From Brevundimonas sp. (GTDB lineage: Bacteria; Pseudomonadota; Alphaproteobacteria; Caulobacterales; Caulobacteraceae), in assembly GCF_003248455.1 (NCBI RefSeq), contig NZ_QFNM01000028.1:1-40939 (forward strand): a stretch of DNA of 40,939 bases, given 5' to 3'. Both the position numbers and the translations under genes were made by a program. The notes under the pieces are model-generated. The model did no database searches, was not told the DNA's origin, and worked only from the letters and a program-made list of their open reading frames with translations. Below, piece by piece: positions 8,076-17,022 of the stretch. Each line of letters begins with the position of its first letter. The stretch's first letter is position 1.

Positions 8076-9476
8076 TCAGTTCAGGGTCGTGGGCCGGCGG
8101 GCGGCGTCGCGCCGGTCAAGGTCGCGCAGGTCGTCGGGCGTGGCGCCCGAGGCCAGGACGATATCGACCGCCCGGCGCCATTCGATGGAGCCGGGGTCCA
8201 GCATGGAGCGGGCGCGCAGGGCGAACTGCGTCGCCTGCTTCTCGTCGCCGCCGGCGAAATAGTATTCGGCCGAGGCCAGACGCGCCTCGCCCTCCTTGCC
8301 CTGGGAGGCATAGGCCTGGGCCAGCAGACGCCAGGCCATGGTGTTGTCCTTTTCGGCGACGACGGCGCGCCGCAACTGGTCGATGGCCTCGTCCAGATTG
8401 GACTTGTCGTTGGTTTCGATCAGCGCGTGGGCCAGGTTGATGCGCAGAAGGGGGGCGTCGGGCTTCAGCCGCACGGCTTCGCGGTGAGAGGCGACCGCCT
8501 CGGCCGGACGACCCTCCTCGAACAGGATCTGGCCTTTCAACTCCTGAAAATAGGGGTTGGCGACGTCGCCGGCGATCAGGGCGTCGACCGCCGCCAGGGC
8601 CTTGTCGGTCTGGCCGTCGCGATACCAGGCGATGGCGCGCGCGTAGCGGCCGGGCAGGGAGTCGTCGGTGGACGGATAGTCCCGCAGCGTCGCGTTCGGC
8701 GAATCCATGAAGGCGTGGATCTTGGCCAGGATCAGGGCGTGCTGGGCCATCCGTTCGGGACTGTCGCGATGATCGTAGTGCGGCTGTTCCTGCACATAGC
8801 GGCGCAGGGTCTCGATACGCTGGGACGACAGGGGGTGGCTGCGGAAATAGGGATAGCGCCGGGCGTCGGAAAACACCTCCTGCGAGCGGAAATTGTCGAA
8901 GAACGACACCAGGCCCGCCCCGGATTCGCCGGCCGCCTCCAGTCCGCGGACGCCGGTCAGATCGGCCTCGCCCTCCTGGCCCTGCATATACCGCAGCGCG
9001 CCCAGCGCACCGAAATACTGGCTGGAGCCCAACAGGGCCACGCCTGCGTCGGGGGCGCCCGCCGCGATGGCCAGGGCGCCCAGGGCCATGGTCATGAACA
9101 TCGGTTGTTTGCCGGCGTTCTGGGCGCCGTCGCGCAAGGTGTGGCGGTTCTTGATGTGGCCCGCCTCGTGCGCCATCACCCCCAGCAGTTCGTTGGGCGT
9201 CTTGGTGCGCAGGATCAGGCCGGTGTTGACGCCCATGATCCGCCCGCGCGTGGCGAAGGCGTTCAGTTCGTCGTCGTTGACCAGCAGAACCTGGATGTCC
9301 GACGGGTTCAGCCCCATGGCCGCAAAGACCGGGTCGGCCCATTCCCGCACGATGCCCTCGACCTCGGTGTCGCGGATCAGGCTCTGGGCGGAGGCCTGGC
9401 CGGCGACGCAAAGGGCCGTAAGGGCCGTGGCCGCCGCCGCCAGAAGGCGGGATGCAGATCGGGGAAGCCACCTCAT
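8076..9476 (-). CDS. M48 family metalloprotease with TPR domain (BepA-like)
   Basis: The 466-residue protein has a signal peptide (residues 1-30, ending AGQASAQ), an M48 zinc protease domain and a C-terminal TPR region. The zinc motif HEAGH is at residues 103-107 and the third ligand is Glu170 in EGEADLTG. TPR-like helices occupy about residues 270-420. The architecture matches BepA/YfgC, a periplasmic protease and chaperone that monitors outer-membrane protein assembly. The start is the ATG at 9476, which gives a clean signal peptide; a TTG 36 bases upstream is also in frame. It lies 59 bases after rne and 23 before dsbA, so the three could be one transcript. Confidence 0.92.
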   Translation of the reverse strand: MRWLPRSASRLLAAAATALTALCVAGQASAQSLIRDTEVEGIVREWADPVFAAMGLNPSDIQVLLVNDDELNAFATRGRIMGVNTGLILRTKTPNELLGVMAHEAGHIKNRHTLRDGAQNAGKQPMFMTMALGALAIAAGAPDAGVALLGSSQYFGALGALRYMQGQEGEADLTGVRGLEAAGESGAGLVSFFDNFRSQEVFSDARRYPYFRSHPLSSQRIETLRRYVQEQPHYDHRDSPERMAQHALILAKIHAFMDSPNATLRDYPSTDDSLPGRYARAIAWYRDGQTDKALAAVDALIAGDVANPYFQELKGQILFEEGRPAEAVASHREAVRLKPDAPLLRINLAHALIETNDKSNLDEAIDQLRRAVVAEKDNTMAWRLLAQAYASQGKEGEARLASAEYYFAGGDEKQATQFALRARSMLDPGSIEWRRAVDIVLASGATPDDLRDLDRRDAARRPTTLN

Positions 9477-9535
9477 GGCTGAACTCCAATAGCGACCGAC
9501 CCCCGCCTGCATCCTGACAATCTAATCGTGACCGA

Positions 9536-12268
9536 TCAGCGGCGCCACCACCCGCGCTTGGGCTTTTCGGGCGGAGCGACGATCTGGTTCGGATCCTCCG
9601 CGATGATGGCCTCCACGTCGATCTCCGGCCTGGGCGCGACGAAGGGCTCGGCCAGGACGGCGGGCTGGGGCGCCGCCTTCGCCTCGGCGATGGCGCGTTC
9701 GATAGCCAGCCCCGCCTGAGGCGTGACGTCCAGCTGCGCCGGGGCGCCTTCGAGCGTCGCCTCGTTCGGCTCGATGGCCGTGTCGGGGTGAGGTTCGAAA
9801 TGGGCCTCGGCGGACGGCGTCTCGGCGGCCGGCGTCTGGGCGGTCTCGACCGGAGCCGTTTCCATCTTGGCGGCCGTCTTGCGGCGCACCCGACGACGCT
9901 GAGGCTCGGGCGCCAGTTCGGGGGCGGTTTCCGTAACGGCCTCCGCGGCCGGTTCGGCGGCCTCGACCATCACGGCCATCGGCGTCTCGGGCGAGCCGTC
10001 GGGCGGCATGCCTTCGTTGGTGGCGCGGTTCTCGACCTTGATCTCGTGCGCCGCGCCGGCTTCGACGCCGCGACCCCGGCCGCGACGACGACGGCGGCGC
10101 GAACGTCCGCCTTCCTCGTTGGCGCCGTCGCCATTGACGTCTTCGATCGCGACCTCCAGGCGTTGGCCGTCCGCTTCGGCCGCCGGACGCTCGGCGCGCT
10201 CGGGACGTTCGCCCGGGCCTTCGCTCCGGCCAGGATTCAGCGGATCGAACCAGACGTAGGGATCGTCCAGAGACGGCGTGCGGCCGCGCACCCAGGCGTA
10301 GACGTCGCGCTCTCCATCCTCGCGCATCCGTCGACCGCCGCGACGGCCCCGGCGCCGGCGGCGGCCGTTCTCGTCTTCCTCGTCGTCCGAGGCGTCGTCC
10401 AGGCTGACGGCGTCGACGGCCTCTTCGTCGCGACGTCCGCCGCGACGACGGCGACGGTTGCGGCCGCGGCCGTTCCCGTCGTGACGCTCGGACCGTTCGC
10501 GCGGTTCGTCGTCGTCGGTGTCCTCGCGTTCCAGCGAATCCTCGTCCTCGTCCTCGTCGTCGGCGACGATCTCCTCGTCTTCGTCGTCCTCTTCGTCCTC
10601 GTAGAAGGAGGGGTCGAAGTCGTCGTCCAGGTCGGGCAGTTCGACCTCGGGCGCGACGAAGTCCTCGTTGGTCTCGGTGCGCTCGATATTGTGTTCGCCC
10701 TGGCCCAAGCTGTCGTCGATCTGGACGATGACGTTCAGGCCGCGGCGCTCCAGAAGCGACTGCAGATAGGCGCGCTTGTGGTTCAGGATGTACAGTCCGA
10801 CGGCGGTGCAGACCTTCAGCACCACCACGCCCGCGCCGTTCTTGCCGGCCTCGATGTCGACCGCGCGCAGGGTCATCAGGGCGGCGGACTCGGCCGAGCG
10901 GATGCGGCCGGTGCCCTGGCAATGCGGGCAGGCCTCGGTGGCGCCCTCGATCACGCCCAGGCGGCGACGCTGGCGGCTGATCTCCATCAGGCCGAAGGGC
11001 GAGATGCGGCCCATCTGGATGCGGGCGCGGTCGCTGGACAGGGCGTCCTTCAGCACCTTCTCGACGGCGCGGTTGTTCTTGCCCTCGTCCATGTCGATGA
11101 AGTCGATCACGACCAGGCCGGCCAGGTCGCGCAGGCGCAGCTGGCGAGCGGCCTCGACGGCCGCTTCCATATTGGTCTTGAACGCCGTCTGCTCGACGTT
11201 GCGTTCCTTGGTGGCGCGGCCCGAGTTGACGTCGATGGCCACCAGGGCCTCGGTCTGGTTGATCACCAGATAGCCGCCCGACTTCAGCGGCACGACCGGC
11301 TGGTGGATCTGAGTCAGCAGTTCCTCGATGCCGTTGGCGGCGAACAGGGGACGCGAGCCGCGATACAGGTGAACCTTCTTGGCCTGGGCCGGCATCAGCA
11401 CGCGCATGAAGTCGCGCGCCTCCTTGAAGCCCTCGACGCCTTCGACCTGGATGCCGTCGAAGTCCTTGTCGAACATGTCGCGCACGGCGCGGCGGACCAG
11501 GTTCTCTTCCTCGTAGATGACCGAGGGGGCGTGAGAGGCCAGGGTGGTCTCGCGGATCGTCTCCCACAGGCGCAGCAGATATTGATAGTCGCGCTTGATC
11601 TCGGCCTTGGTGCGCTTGGCGCCGGCGGTGCGGATGATCAGCCCCATGCCTTTCGGCACGTCTAGGGCCGCGACGGCGCTCTTCAGGCGGCGACGGTCCG
11701 AGGTGTTGGTGATCTTGCGCGAAATGCCGCCGCCCTTGCCCGTGTTGGGCATCAGCACGCAGTAGCGGCCGGCCAGCGACAGCCATGTGGTCAGGGCCGC
11801 GCCCTTGGCGCCGCGCTCGTCCTTGACGACCTGCACCAGCAGAATTTGGCGGCGCTTGATCACGTCCTGGATCTTGTAGCGGCGCATCAGCCGGCGCTTC
11901 AGACGCTCCTCGTCGGCCAGCGCGGCGTCGGGATCGACGTCGTCGCTGACGGATTCGCGGTCCAGATCGTCCTCGTCGTCATCGTCCTGCGGCTCGGCCA
12001 TGATGGCTTCGCGGTCGGCGACGGGGATCTGGTAATAGTCGGGATGGATTTCGTTGAAGGCCAGGAAGCCGTGGCGATTGCCGCCGTATTCGACGAAGGC
12101 GGCCTGGAGGCTGGGCTCTACGCGGGTGACTTTGGCCAGGTAGATGTTGCCGCGAAGCTGGCGCTTCGCTCGGGATTCGAAATCGAACTCCTCAATCTGG
12201 CGTCCGTCCACGATGGCGACCCGGGTTTCTTCCGGGTGGGCCGCGTCGATCAGCATCGTCTTTGACAT
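9536..12268 (-). CDS. rne: Ribonuclease E
   Basis: RNase E is the endonuclease that starts mRNA decay and matures rRNA and tRNA. The 910-residue product begins MSKTMLIDAAH and has the S1 domain (about residues 35-215) interrupted by a highly acidic insert (about 93-125, containing QDDDDEDD), as in many alphaproteobacteria. The DNase I-like catalytic aspartates are Asp346 (VAIDVNSGRA) and Asp389 (VVIDFIDMDEGKNN), and the Zn-link cysteines are CPHC at 447-450. The C-terminal 370 residues are disordered, with alternating acidic and arginine-rich blocks. It ends in EKPKRGWWRR; the GWW motif is the known docking site for polynucleotide phosphorylase in Caulobacter RNase E. The charged tail is the type that drives degradosome condensates. 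The reading frame upstream of 12268 stays open but lacks family similarity. Confidence 0.97.
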   Translation of the reverse strand: MSKTMLIDAAHPEETRVAIVDGRQIEEFDFESRAKRQLRGNIYLAKVTRVEPSLQAAFVEYGGNRHGFLAFNEIHPDYYQIPVADREAIMAEPQDDDDEDDLDRESVSDDVDPDAALADEERLKRRLMRRYKIQDVIKRRQILLVQVVKDERGAKGAALTTWLSLAGRYCVLMPNTGKGGGISRKITNTSDRRRLKSAVAALDVPKGMGLIIRTAGAKRTKAEIKRDYQYLLRLWETIRETTLASHAPSVIYEEENLVRRAVRDMFDKDFDGIQVEGVEGFKEARDFMRVLMPAQAKKVHLYRGSRPLFAANGIEELLTQIHQPVVPLKSGGYLVINQTEALVAIDVNSGRATKERNVEQTAFKTNMEAAVEAARQLRLRDLAGLVVIDFIDMDEGKNNRAVEKVLKDALSSDRARIQMGRISPFGLMEISRQRRRLGVIEGATEACPHCQGTGRIRSAESAALMTLRAVDIEAGKNGAGVVVLKVCTAVGLYILNHKRAYLQSLLERRGLNVIVQIDDSLGQGEHNIERTETNEDFVAPEVELPDLDDDFDPSFYEDEEDDEDEEIVADDEDEDEDSLEREDTDDDEPRERSERHDGNGRGRNRRRRRGGRRDEEAVDAVSLDDASDDEEDENGRRRRRGRRGGRRMREDGERDVYAWVRGRTPSLDDPYVWFDPLNPGRSEGPGERPERAERPAAEADGQRLEVAIEDVNGDGANEEGGRSRRRRRRGRGRGVEAGAAHEIKVENRATNEGMPPDGSPETPMAVMVEAAEPAAEAVTETAPELAPEPQRRRVRRKTAAKMETAPVETAQTPAAETPSAEAHFEPHPDTAIEPNEATLEGAPAQLDVTPQAGLAIERAIAEAKAAPQPAVLAEPFVAPRPEIDVEAIIAEDPNQIVAPPEKPKRGWWRR

Positions 12269-12721
12269 TGAAGGTCTCTCTCTGGCGCGCGCTGGCCGGC
12301 CGGCCCGGAACACCGGGTCGGATCGTGGCGGCTCGCCGAATGAAGCTAGGGGCCGGCGCGCGCGACATCCCCTCGCCGAGAACGGCGAAGCGGGCTTGAT
12401 CAAGCCGTTGGGGTGCGCAGGCGTTAAGGCCCATGGAAGTCGTCGGTCCTGAACCGGGCGCGCCAATCCCTTGGGAAGGCCGCGTCCCTGGTCCGCTCTT
12501 CGAATCCTCGGCGATGCCGGGAGATTCTAGGATTGGTGAAAGTCAGCGCCGCGAGGAGGGCGCGCCAGGCTTCGCACGGGCGAAATCGGCGCGATCGGTT
12601 CGCGAGCGGTCACAGCATAGTCACGCAACTCGCGAATTAAAAGGCGTTCGCCTTAACCCCCTGAATACGAGCCTCTGGCATCCTGGCGGTCGAGTAGGCT
12701 TTCAGTAGGTTCGCCAGCGCA
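12269..12721. promoter_or_regulatory. Divergent control region between rne and amiC
   Basis: This 453-bp stretch between divergent starts is the longest gene-free interval in the window. It should hold the rne promoter and leader (RNase E often regulates its own leader) and the amiC promoter. Visible elements are a perfect 14-bp palindrome, GGCTTGATCAAGCC at 12393-12406, a small hairpin AAGGC-GTTC-GCCTT at 12641-12654 flanked by TTAA on each side, and AGAGAGA just before the rne start. An open frame at 12433-12708 has no recognisable protein features. I cannot place promoters with confidence. Confidence 0.5.
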
Positions 12722-13948
12722 ATGAGCGGTCGCGTTTTGACAGGTCTGATGCGCTGGGGCGCGAAGGAATGGGCGATGACCGCCCTGGCCTTCGCGGTCA
12801 TCTGCGCCGTCGGCCTGTTCGGCACGCGCGGTCTGGCCTGGGGCGCCCAGGGCGATGTGATCAGCGTGCGCTTCGGCGCCGACGGCGATCGGACCCGCGT
12901 GGTCATCGATCTGGAAAAGGCCGCGCAGGGCCGCGTCGTCGACACGGGCAGAGGGGGACGAATCACTCTGGCCCTGAACGGCGTGGCGCCGGGACGGGGG
13001 CTGAACGGGGACGGATCGGGACTGGTCCGGTCCTACGCCGTCTCGTCCTCGGGCGGATCGTCGCGCATCCAGCTGGAGCTGGCGCGCGGCAGCGAGATCG
13101 AACGACGTTTCCTGCTGCCGCCCGGCGACGGAGTCGGCCACTATCGCTACGTCATCGACCTGAAGGCGGTGGGCGGGGCCGTCGCCGCCGCCCGCGCGCC
13201 TTCGCCCGCGCCGCCGACGCCGCGCCGCGCCGAAAAGCCCCTGATCGTCATCGACGCCGGCCATGGCGGCGCCGACCCCGGCGCCAGCGGGGCCAGCGCG
13301 CGCGAAAAGACCGTCACCCTGGCCGCCGCCTTGGCCCTGAAGAACGAGTTGGAGCGCACCGGCCGCTATCGCGTGCGCCTGACCCGCGACGACGACCGGT
13401 ATGTCGATCTGTATCGCCGCGTGGCCATTGCGCGCCAGGCGGATGCGGACCTGTTCATCTCGCTGCACGCCGACGCCGGCGCCGATCCGGCCCTACGCGG
13501 GGCCAGCGTCTATACCCTGTCCGAACAGGGCGCCGGCCGGGCGGTGCGCGAGTTCACGCGCGGCGACAACTGGCACCGCGAACTGCATCTGCCGGGGCGC
13601 GATCCGTCGGTGGACCGCATCCTGCTGGACATGACCCAGCGCGCGACCCAGAACCGTTCGGCCCAGTTCGCCCGGGTGCTGCTGACTCATCTGGAAGGCT
13701 CGGAAACGCCGCTCCTGCGCCGCAGCCACCGCGACGCCGGTCTGGCCGTGCTGCTGGCGCCCGACGTGCCGGCGGTGCTGCTGGAGATGGGCTTCATCAC
13801 CAATCCCGAGGACGAGCGGATGCTGACCGACGAACGCGCGCGCCGCCGCCTGATGAAGACGGTCGCGGACGGGATCGACCGCTATTTCCGCGAGCCGGCC
13901 GTCCCCCTGATGACCGCATCGAACGACGTGGCCGCCGACCAGTCCTAA
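12722..13948 (+). CDS. amiC: N-acetylmuramoyl-L-alanine amidase with AMIN domain
   Basis: The 408-residue periplasmic enzyme cleaves the amide bond between N-acetylmuramic acid and the stem peptide, splitting septal peptidoglycan during cell separation. A signal sequence occupies residues 19-42, an AMIN targeting domain about 45-155, a proline-rich linker 158-172 and an Amidase_3 domain 173-395. Zinc and catalytic residues are present: His181 in IDAGHGG, Glu195 in REKTV, His249 in SLHAD and Glu355 in LLEMGFIT. A helix that could be the autoinhibitory segment of AmiC-type enzymes lies around 270-320, so activation by a LytM/EnvC-like partner is likely from family knowledge. The stop is three bases from the stop of the convergent J-domain gene. 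Confidence 0.94.
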   Translation: MSGRVLTGLMRWGAKEWAMTALAFAVICAVGLFGTRGLAWGAQGDVISVRFGADGDRTRVVIDLEKAAQGRVVDTGRGGRITLALNGVAPGRGLNGDGSGLVRSYAVSSSGGSSRIQLELARGSEIERRFLLPPGDGVGHYRYVIDLKAVGGAVAAARAPSPAPPTPRRAEKPLIVIDAGHGGADPGASGASAREKTVTLAAALALKNELERTGRYRVRLTRDDDRYVDLYRRVAIARQADADLFISLHADAGADPALRGASVYTLSEQGAGRAVREFTRGDNWHRELHLPGRDPSVDRILLDMTQRATQNRSAQFARVLLTHLEGSETPLLRRSHRDAGLAVLLAPDVPAVLLEMGFITNPEDERMLTDERARRRLMKTVADGIDRYFREPAVPLMTASNDVAADQS

Positions 13949-13951
13949 GCC

Positions 13952-14620
13952 TTAGGCCAGGCCGGCCTTCTTCAGCGTCTTCCAGGCCTTGATGACGCGC
14001 TGAAGCTTGGCCTCGGCGCCGCGGTCGCCGCCGTTGGTGTCGGGGTGGAAGCGTTTCAGCATCTCGCGATAGCTGGCCTTTATCCTGATCTTGTCGGCGC
14101 CGGGGTCCAAGCCCAGGTCGGCCAGGGCCGCACGTTCCAGCTTGCCGACGCGCCGGTCCTCGGTCGGGGACTGGGGCGTCTGGTCCCCGCGACGGCCGAA
14201 CAGGCCGAAGCTGTCGCGCCACGAGCCGGCGCCCGTCGTGTTGGCCGTACCCATCTTGGCGGCGAAGGCGGCGGCCTCGCGCGAAAACTTGCCGGCCTTC
14301 ATCTCCCAGGTCGGACGGCCGCCGGTCATGGCCTCGTTCTCCTGGGCGGCGCGGACCTCGCCCTCGCTCATGCCGGCGTAGAAATTCCAGCCCTTGTTGT
14401 ATTCGCCGGCGTGGGCCTGGCAGAAATCGTAGAAGTCGTTCAGCCGGTCGCGCGACTTGGGCGCCTTGGCGGTCGCGGCCTTCCGGCAGTCGGGCCACTG
14501 GCACGGCTTCTCGCCGGGCTTGAGGTGCAGGACGTCGGCCTGGGCCGCCTCCTCCTCGGGCTTGGGCGGCTTCACGCGGATGTCGGTGAAGCGCGGCTTG
14601 TATTGAAAGGAGGCGGACAT
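13952..14620 (-). CDS. J-domain protein (DnaJ-like) with N-terminal Cys motif
   Basis: The 222-residue protein carries a J domain at its C-terminus (about residues 165-222) with the essential HPD tripeptide at 192-194 in KRFHPDTNGG. It should stimulate a DnaK-type Hsp70. There is no Gly/Phe or classical zinc-finger region. The N-terminal half has a distinct spacing of Cys40, Cys45, Cys67 and His70 (CQWPDC ... FCQAH) that looks like a zinc site. The start at 14620 gives MSASFQYKPRF; the frame is open further upstream, but that part is antisense to bolA. It is divergent from bolA with only 45 bases between the two starts, so they probably share control signals. Confidence 0.9.
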   Translation of the reverse strand: MSASFQYKPRFTDIRVKPPKPEEEAAQADVLHLKPGEKPCQWPDCRKAATAKAPKSRDRLNDFYDFCQAHAGEYNKGWNFYAGMSEGEVRAAQENEAMTGGRPTWEMKAGKFSREAAAFAAKMGTANTTGAGSWRDSFGLFGRRGDQTPQSPTEDRRVGKLERAALADLGLDPGADKIRIKASYREMLKRFHPDTNGGDRGAEAKLQRVIKAWKTLKKAGLA

Positions 14621-14665
14621 CAGCCGAAGTGTAGGGCCGAATTGGACGGCATCAAGGAATCGATC

Positions 14666-14962
14666 ATGTCGGAAGGCCCGGTCGCGGCGATTATTCGTGA
14701 AAAACTGACGGAAGGCCTGGCCCCCCGGCGGTTGGAGATCGAGGATGACAGCTGGCGTCACGCCGGCCACCACCACGACGGCGGAATGGACGCCACGCCC
14801 GGCGGCGAAAGCCACTTCAATCTGGTGATCGTGTCCGACGCTTTCCAGGGGCTGTCGCGACTGGCGCGCCAGCGGGCGGTCAACGCGCTGTTGAAAGCGG
14901 AACTGGCCGGGCCGATCCACGCCCTGTCGATCAAGGCCCTGACCCCTCAGGAGGCCGGGTAA
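14666..14962 (+). CDS. bolA: BolA family protein
   Basis: The 98-residue product has the BolA fold signature: an N-terminal helix (VAAIIREKLTEGL), a loop with His residues (HAGHHHDGGMD), the strand SHFNLVIVSDAF and a C-terminal helix (ARQRAVNALLKAEL) ending in HALSIKALTP. BolA proteins partner monothiol glutaredoxins through a shared 2Fe-2S cluster and influence morphology and stress responses. The loop is of the BolA1 type with the conserved C-terminal histidine in IHALSIK. No monothiol glutaredoxin gene is in the window. The ATG at 14666 gives the usual family length. Confidence 0.93.
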   Translation: MSEGPVAAIIREKLTEGLAPRRLEIEDDSWRHAGHHHDGGMDATPGGESHFNLVIVSDAFQGLSRLARQRAVNALLKAELAGPIHALSIKALTPQEAG

Positions 14963-15038
14963 GGAAAACAGCGTTCACATCGTCTTAGAAACTTCGTCCT
15001 AGCGTCACGCGACCAAATGGAAGGCGGGGACTCTGGCC

Positions 15039-16856
15039 ATGGTGGAATCGGACGGCGTAGCCAAGGCGCTGCCAGTCGATCAGCGCGCCGGGGATGCGTC
15101 CCAGGCCCTGACCGCGATCCTGCAGACGCAATACCTGCGCTATATGATCATCGCCTCCTGGGCGCTGGGCCTGTTGGGCACCATCGGCTGGCTGAAGGCC
15201 GCGCTGTGGTTCGTCCTGACGCTGGCCGCCGGTTCGATCCGCGGGGTGGTCGAGCATCGGCTGAGCCACCGAGTCGACGCCGGCTGGGGCATGCTGTTCC
15301 CCGTCGTCGCCACCGTGACGACCGGCGCCTGGGCGGCGGCGCCGCTGCTGGCCTGGTTTTCGGGCACCAGCTTCGGCCAGCCCCTGGCGCTGGCCCTGAT
15401 CATATCCGGCTATGTGCTGGTGTTCGCCCAGCTGCGCAGTTCGCCGCGCCAGGCCTTGATCATCTCCTCGCCCTATGGAGCGGCGGCGGTCGTCATCCTG
15501 ATGAGCCTGTGGGGCACGGACGAGTTCTGGTCCATGCTGATGGTGGTGCCGTTCACGGCGGCGGGCCTGTTTGTTCTGGTCACGATGACCCTGTTGCGCG
15601 AGAACCGCATCCGCGCCTTCCAGCAGCACCAGGCGCACCTGATCGAGGAGCTGGAAGCGGCCCGCGACAAGGCCAACGCCGCCAACGAAGCCAAGTCCAA
15701 TTTTCTGGGCGTGATCTCGCACGAGCTGCGCACGCCGATGAACGGGGTGCTCGGCGCCGCTCAACTGCTGAGCGCCACGCGGCTGGAGACGACCCAGCGT
15801 GAATATCTGTCGATCATCCGCAACTCGGGCGACAATCTGCTGTCGCTGCTGAACGACATCCTCGACATGACCAAGATCGAGGCGGGCAAGATGAATTTCG
15901 AGGCCGTCGACATCGCCGTCGACAGCCTGCACAAGCGCATCACCGGCCCGTTCGAGGCCCAGGCCGAGGCCAAGGGGCTGGAGTTCGTCACCACCTTCGA
16001 AGGCGAGATGCCGACGGTCGTGCGCGGCGATCCGTTGCGGGTCTGCCAGGTGGTCCAGAACCTCCTGTCCAATGCGGTCAAGTTCACCGAGGCGGGGCGC
16101 ATCCACTACATCGTGCGGGCGCACCGGATATCGGACCAGCGCGTGCGGTTCGAATTCGCAGTGTGCGACAGCGGCGCGGGGATCGCGGCGGCGGATCTGG
16201 AGCGGCTGTTCATGCCCTTCACCCAGGTCGACAGTTCTTCCACGCGCCGGTTCGGCGGGACGGGGCTGGGCCTGACCATCGCGCGGCGCATGGCCAACAT
16301 CATGGGCGGCGACATCACCGTGACCTCCAAACTGGGCGAAGGCTCCTGCTTCACCCTGGATCTCGAGGCCGAGGTGGTGGAATGGGCCAAGCCGGTCGTG
16401 GCCGAAGAGGTCCATGCCGAGATCGTGGGCGGCGAATCGCTGCGGGTGCTGGTGGTCGAGGACCATCCGGTCAACCGCATGATCCTGGAGGCCTGGATGA
16501 ATTCCGCCAGCCATGTCGCCACCGCGGCGGAAGACGGCCGGGCCGCAGTGGACATCGCCGCCGACCAGCCGTTCGACCTCATCATCATGGACGTGAACAT
16601 GCCGGTGATGGACGGGCTGAGCGCGACGCGCCTGATCCGCGACGGCGGGGGGCTGAACGCCGACACGCCGATCGTGGTGCTGTCGGCCTCGGCGCGGTCG
16701 GAAGATCACGAGGCGGGGCTGAACGCCGGGGCCGACGCCTATTTGAACAAGCCCATCGACTTCGCCGCCCTGGCCGCCCTGATGGGACGGGCGAGCGGCG
16801 GACGCGAGGCGGTGGCCCAGACGGCCGCCCCGGCCGAGACCTCGGTCGCCGCCTGA
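15039..16856 (+). CDS. Hybrid sensor histidine kinase with receiver domain
   Basis: The 605-residue membrane protein has about six hydrophobic segments in residues 35-187 forming a membrane sensor region, a short coiled-coil (190-220), a HisKA domain with phospho-acceptor His228 in VISHELRTPMNG, a HATPase domain with the N, G1 and G2 motifs (QNLLSNAVKFTE, CDSGAGI, FGGTGLGLTI), and a receiver domain from about 465 with phospho-acceptor Asp518 (IIMDVNMPVMDG) and conserved Lys in NKPID. The signal it senses is unknown. No cognate output regulator is adjacent, so phosphate probably passes to a phosphotransfer protein elsewhere. It sits alone between bolA and the ligase gene. Confidence 0.93.
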   Translation: MVESDGVAKALPVDQRAGDASQALTAILQTQYLRYMIIASWALGLLGTIGWLKAALWFVLTLAAGSIRGVVEHRLSHRVDAGWGMLFPVVATVTTGAWAAAPLLAWFSGTSFGQPLALALIISGYVLVFAQLRSSPRQALIISSPYGAAAVVILMSLWGTDEFWSMLMVVPFTAAGLFVLVTMTLLRENRIRAFQQHQAHLIEELEAARDKANAANEAKSNFLGVISHELRTPMNGVLGAAQLLSATRLETTQREYLSIIRNSGDNLLSLLNDILDMTKIEAGKMNFEAVDIAVDSLHKRITGPFEAQAEAKGLEFVTTFEGEMPTVVRGDPLRVCQVVQNLLSNAVKFTEAGRIHYIVRAHRISDQRVRFEFAVCDSGAGIAAADLERLFMPFTQVDSSSTRRFGGTGLGLTIARRMANIMGGDITVTSKLGEGSCFTLDLEAEVVEWAKPVVAEEVHAEIVGGESLRVLVVEDHPVNRMILEAWMNSASHVATAAEDGRAAVDIAADQPFDLIIMDVNMPVMDGLSATRLIRDGGGLNADTPIVVLSASARSEDHEAGLNAGADAYLNKPIDFAALAALMGRASGGREAVAQTAAPAETSVAA

Positions 16857-17022
16857 CGCCAGGCTCGACGATCCGCGGCGCCTGTCGAAGGGAAACCTCC
16901 AGGGCCTTCTTCGTTGTGGAGGGAGGCGGCGCCCGGCGCGCCGTGACAGCGAAAGCCTGTTCGCGCTTTCGGAGGAGCCGCGTCGCGGTTTCGGCTGAAA
17001 CGACCAGGCTTCAAGGATGGAA

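Noticed and set aside
9788..11665. 625-codon open frame antisense to rne
   Set aside because: High GC content leaves antisense frames open; the translation has no recognisable domain, while the opposite strand encodes complete RNase E.
12637..12656. TTAA-N12-TTAA resembling a CtrA site before amiC
   Set aside because: CtrA sites have seven bases between TTAA halves; the spacing here is twelve and coincides with a small hairpin.
12433..12708. 91-codon frame in the rne-amiC interval
   Set aside because: Low-complexity composition, no Shine-Dalgarno, no family features; more likely chance in a regulatory region.
13944..13956. CCTAAG-C-CTTAGG palindrome between the amiC and J-domain stops
   Set aside because: It arises largely from two facing TAA stop codons; arms of six bases without a T run do not make a convincing terminator.
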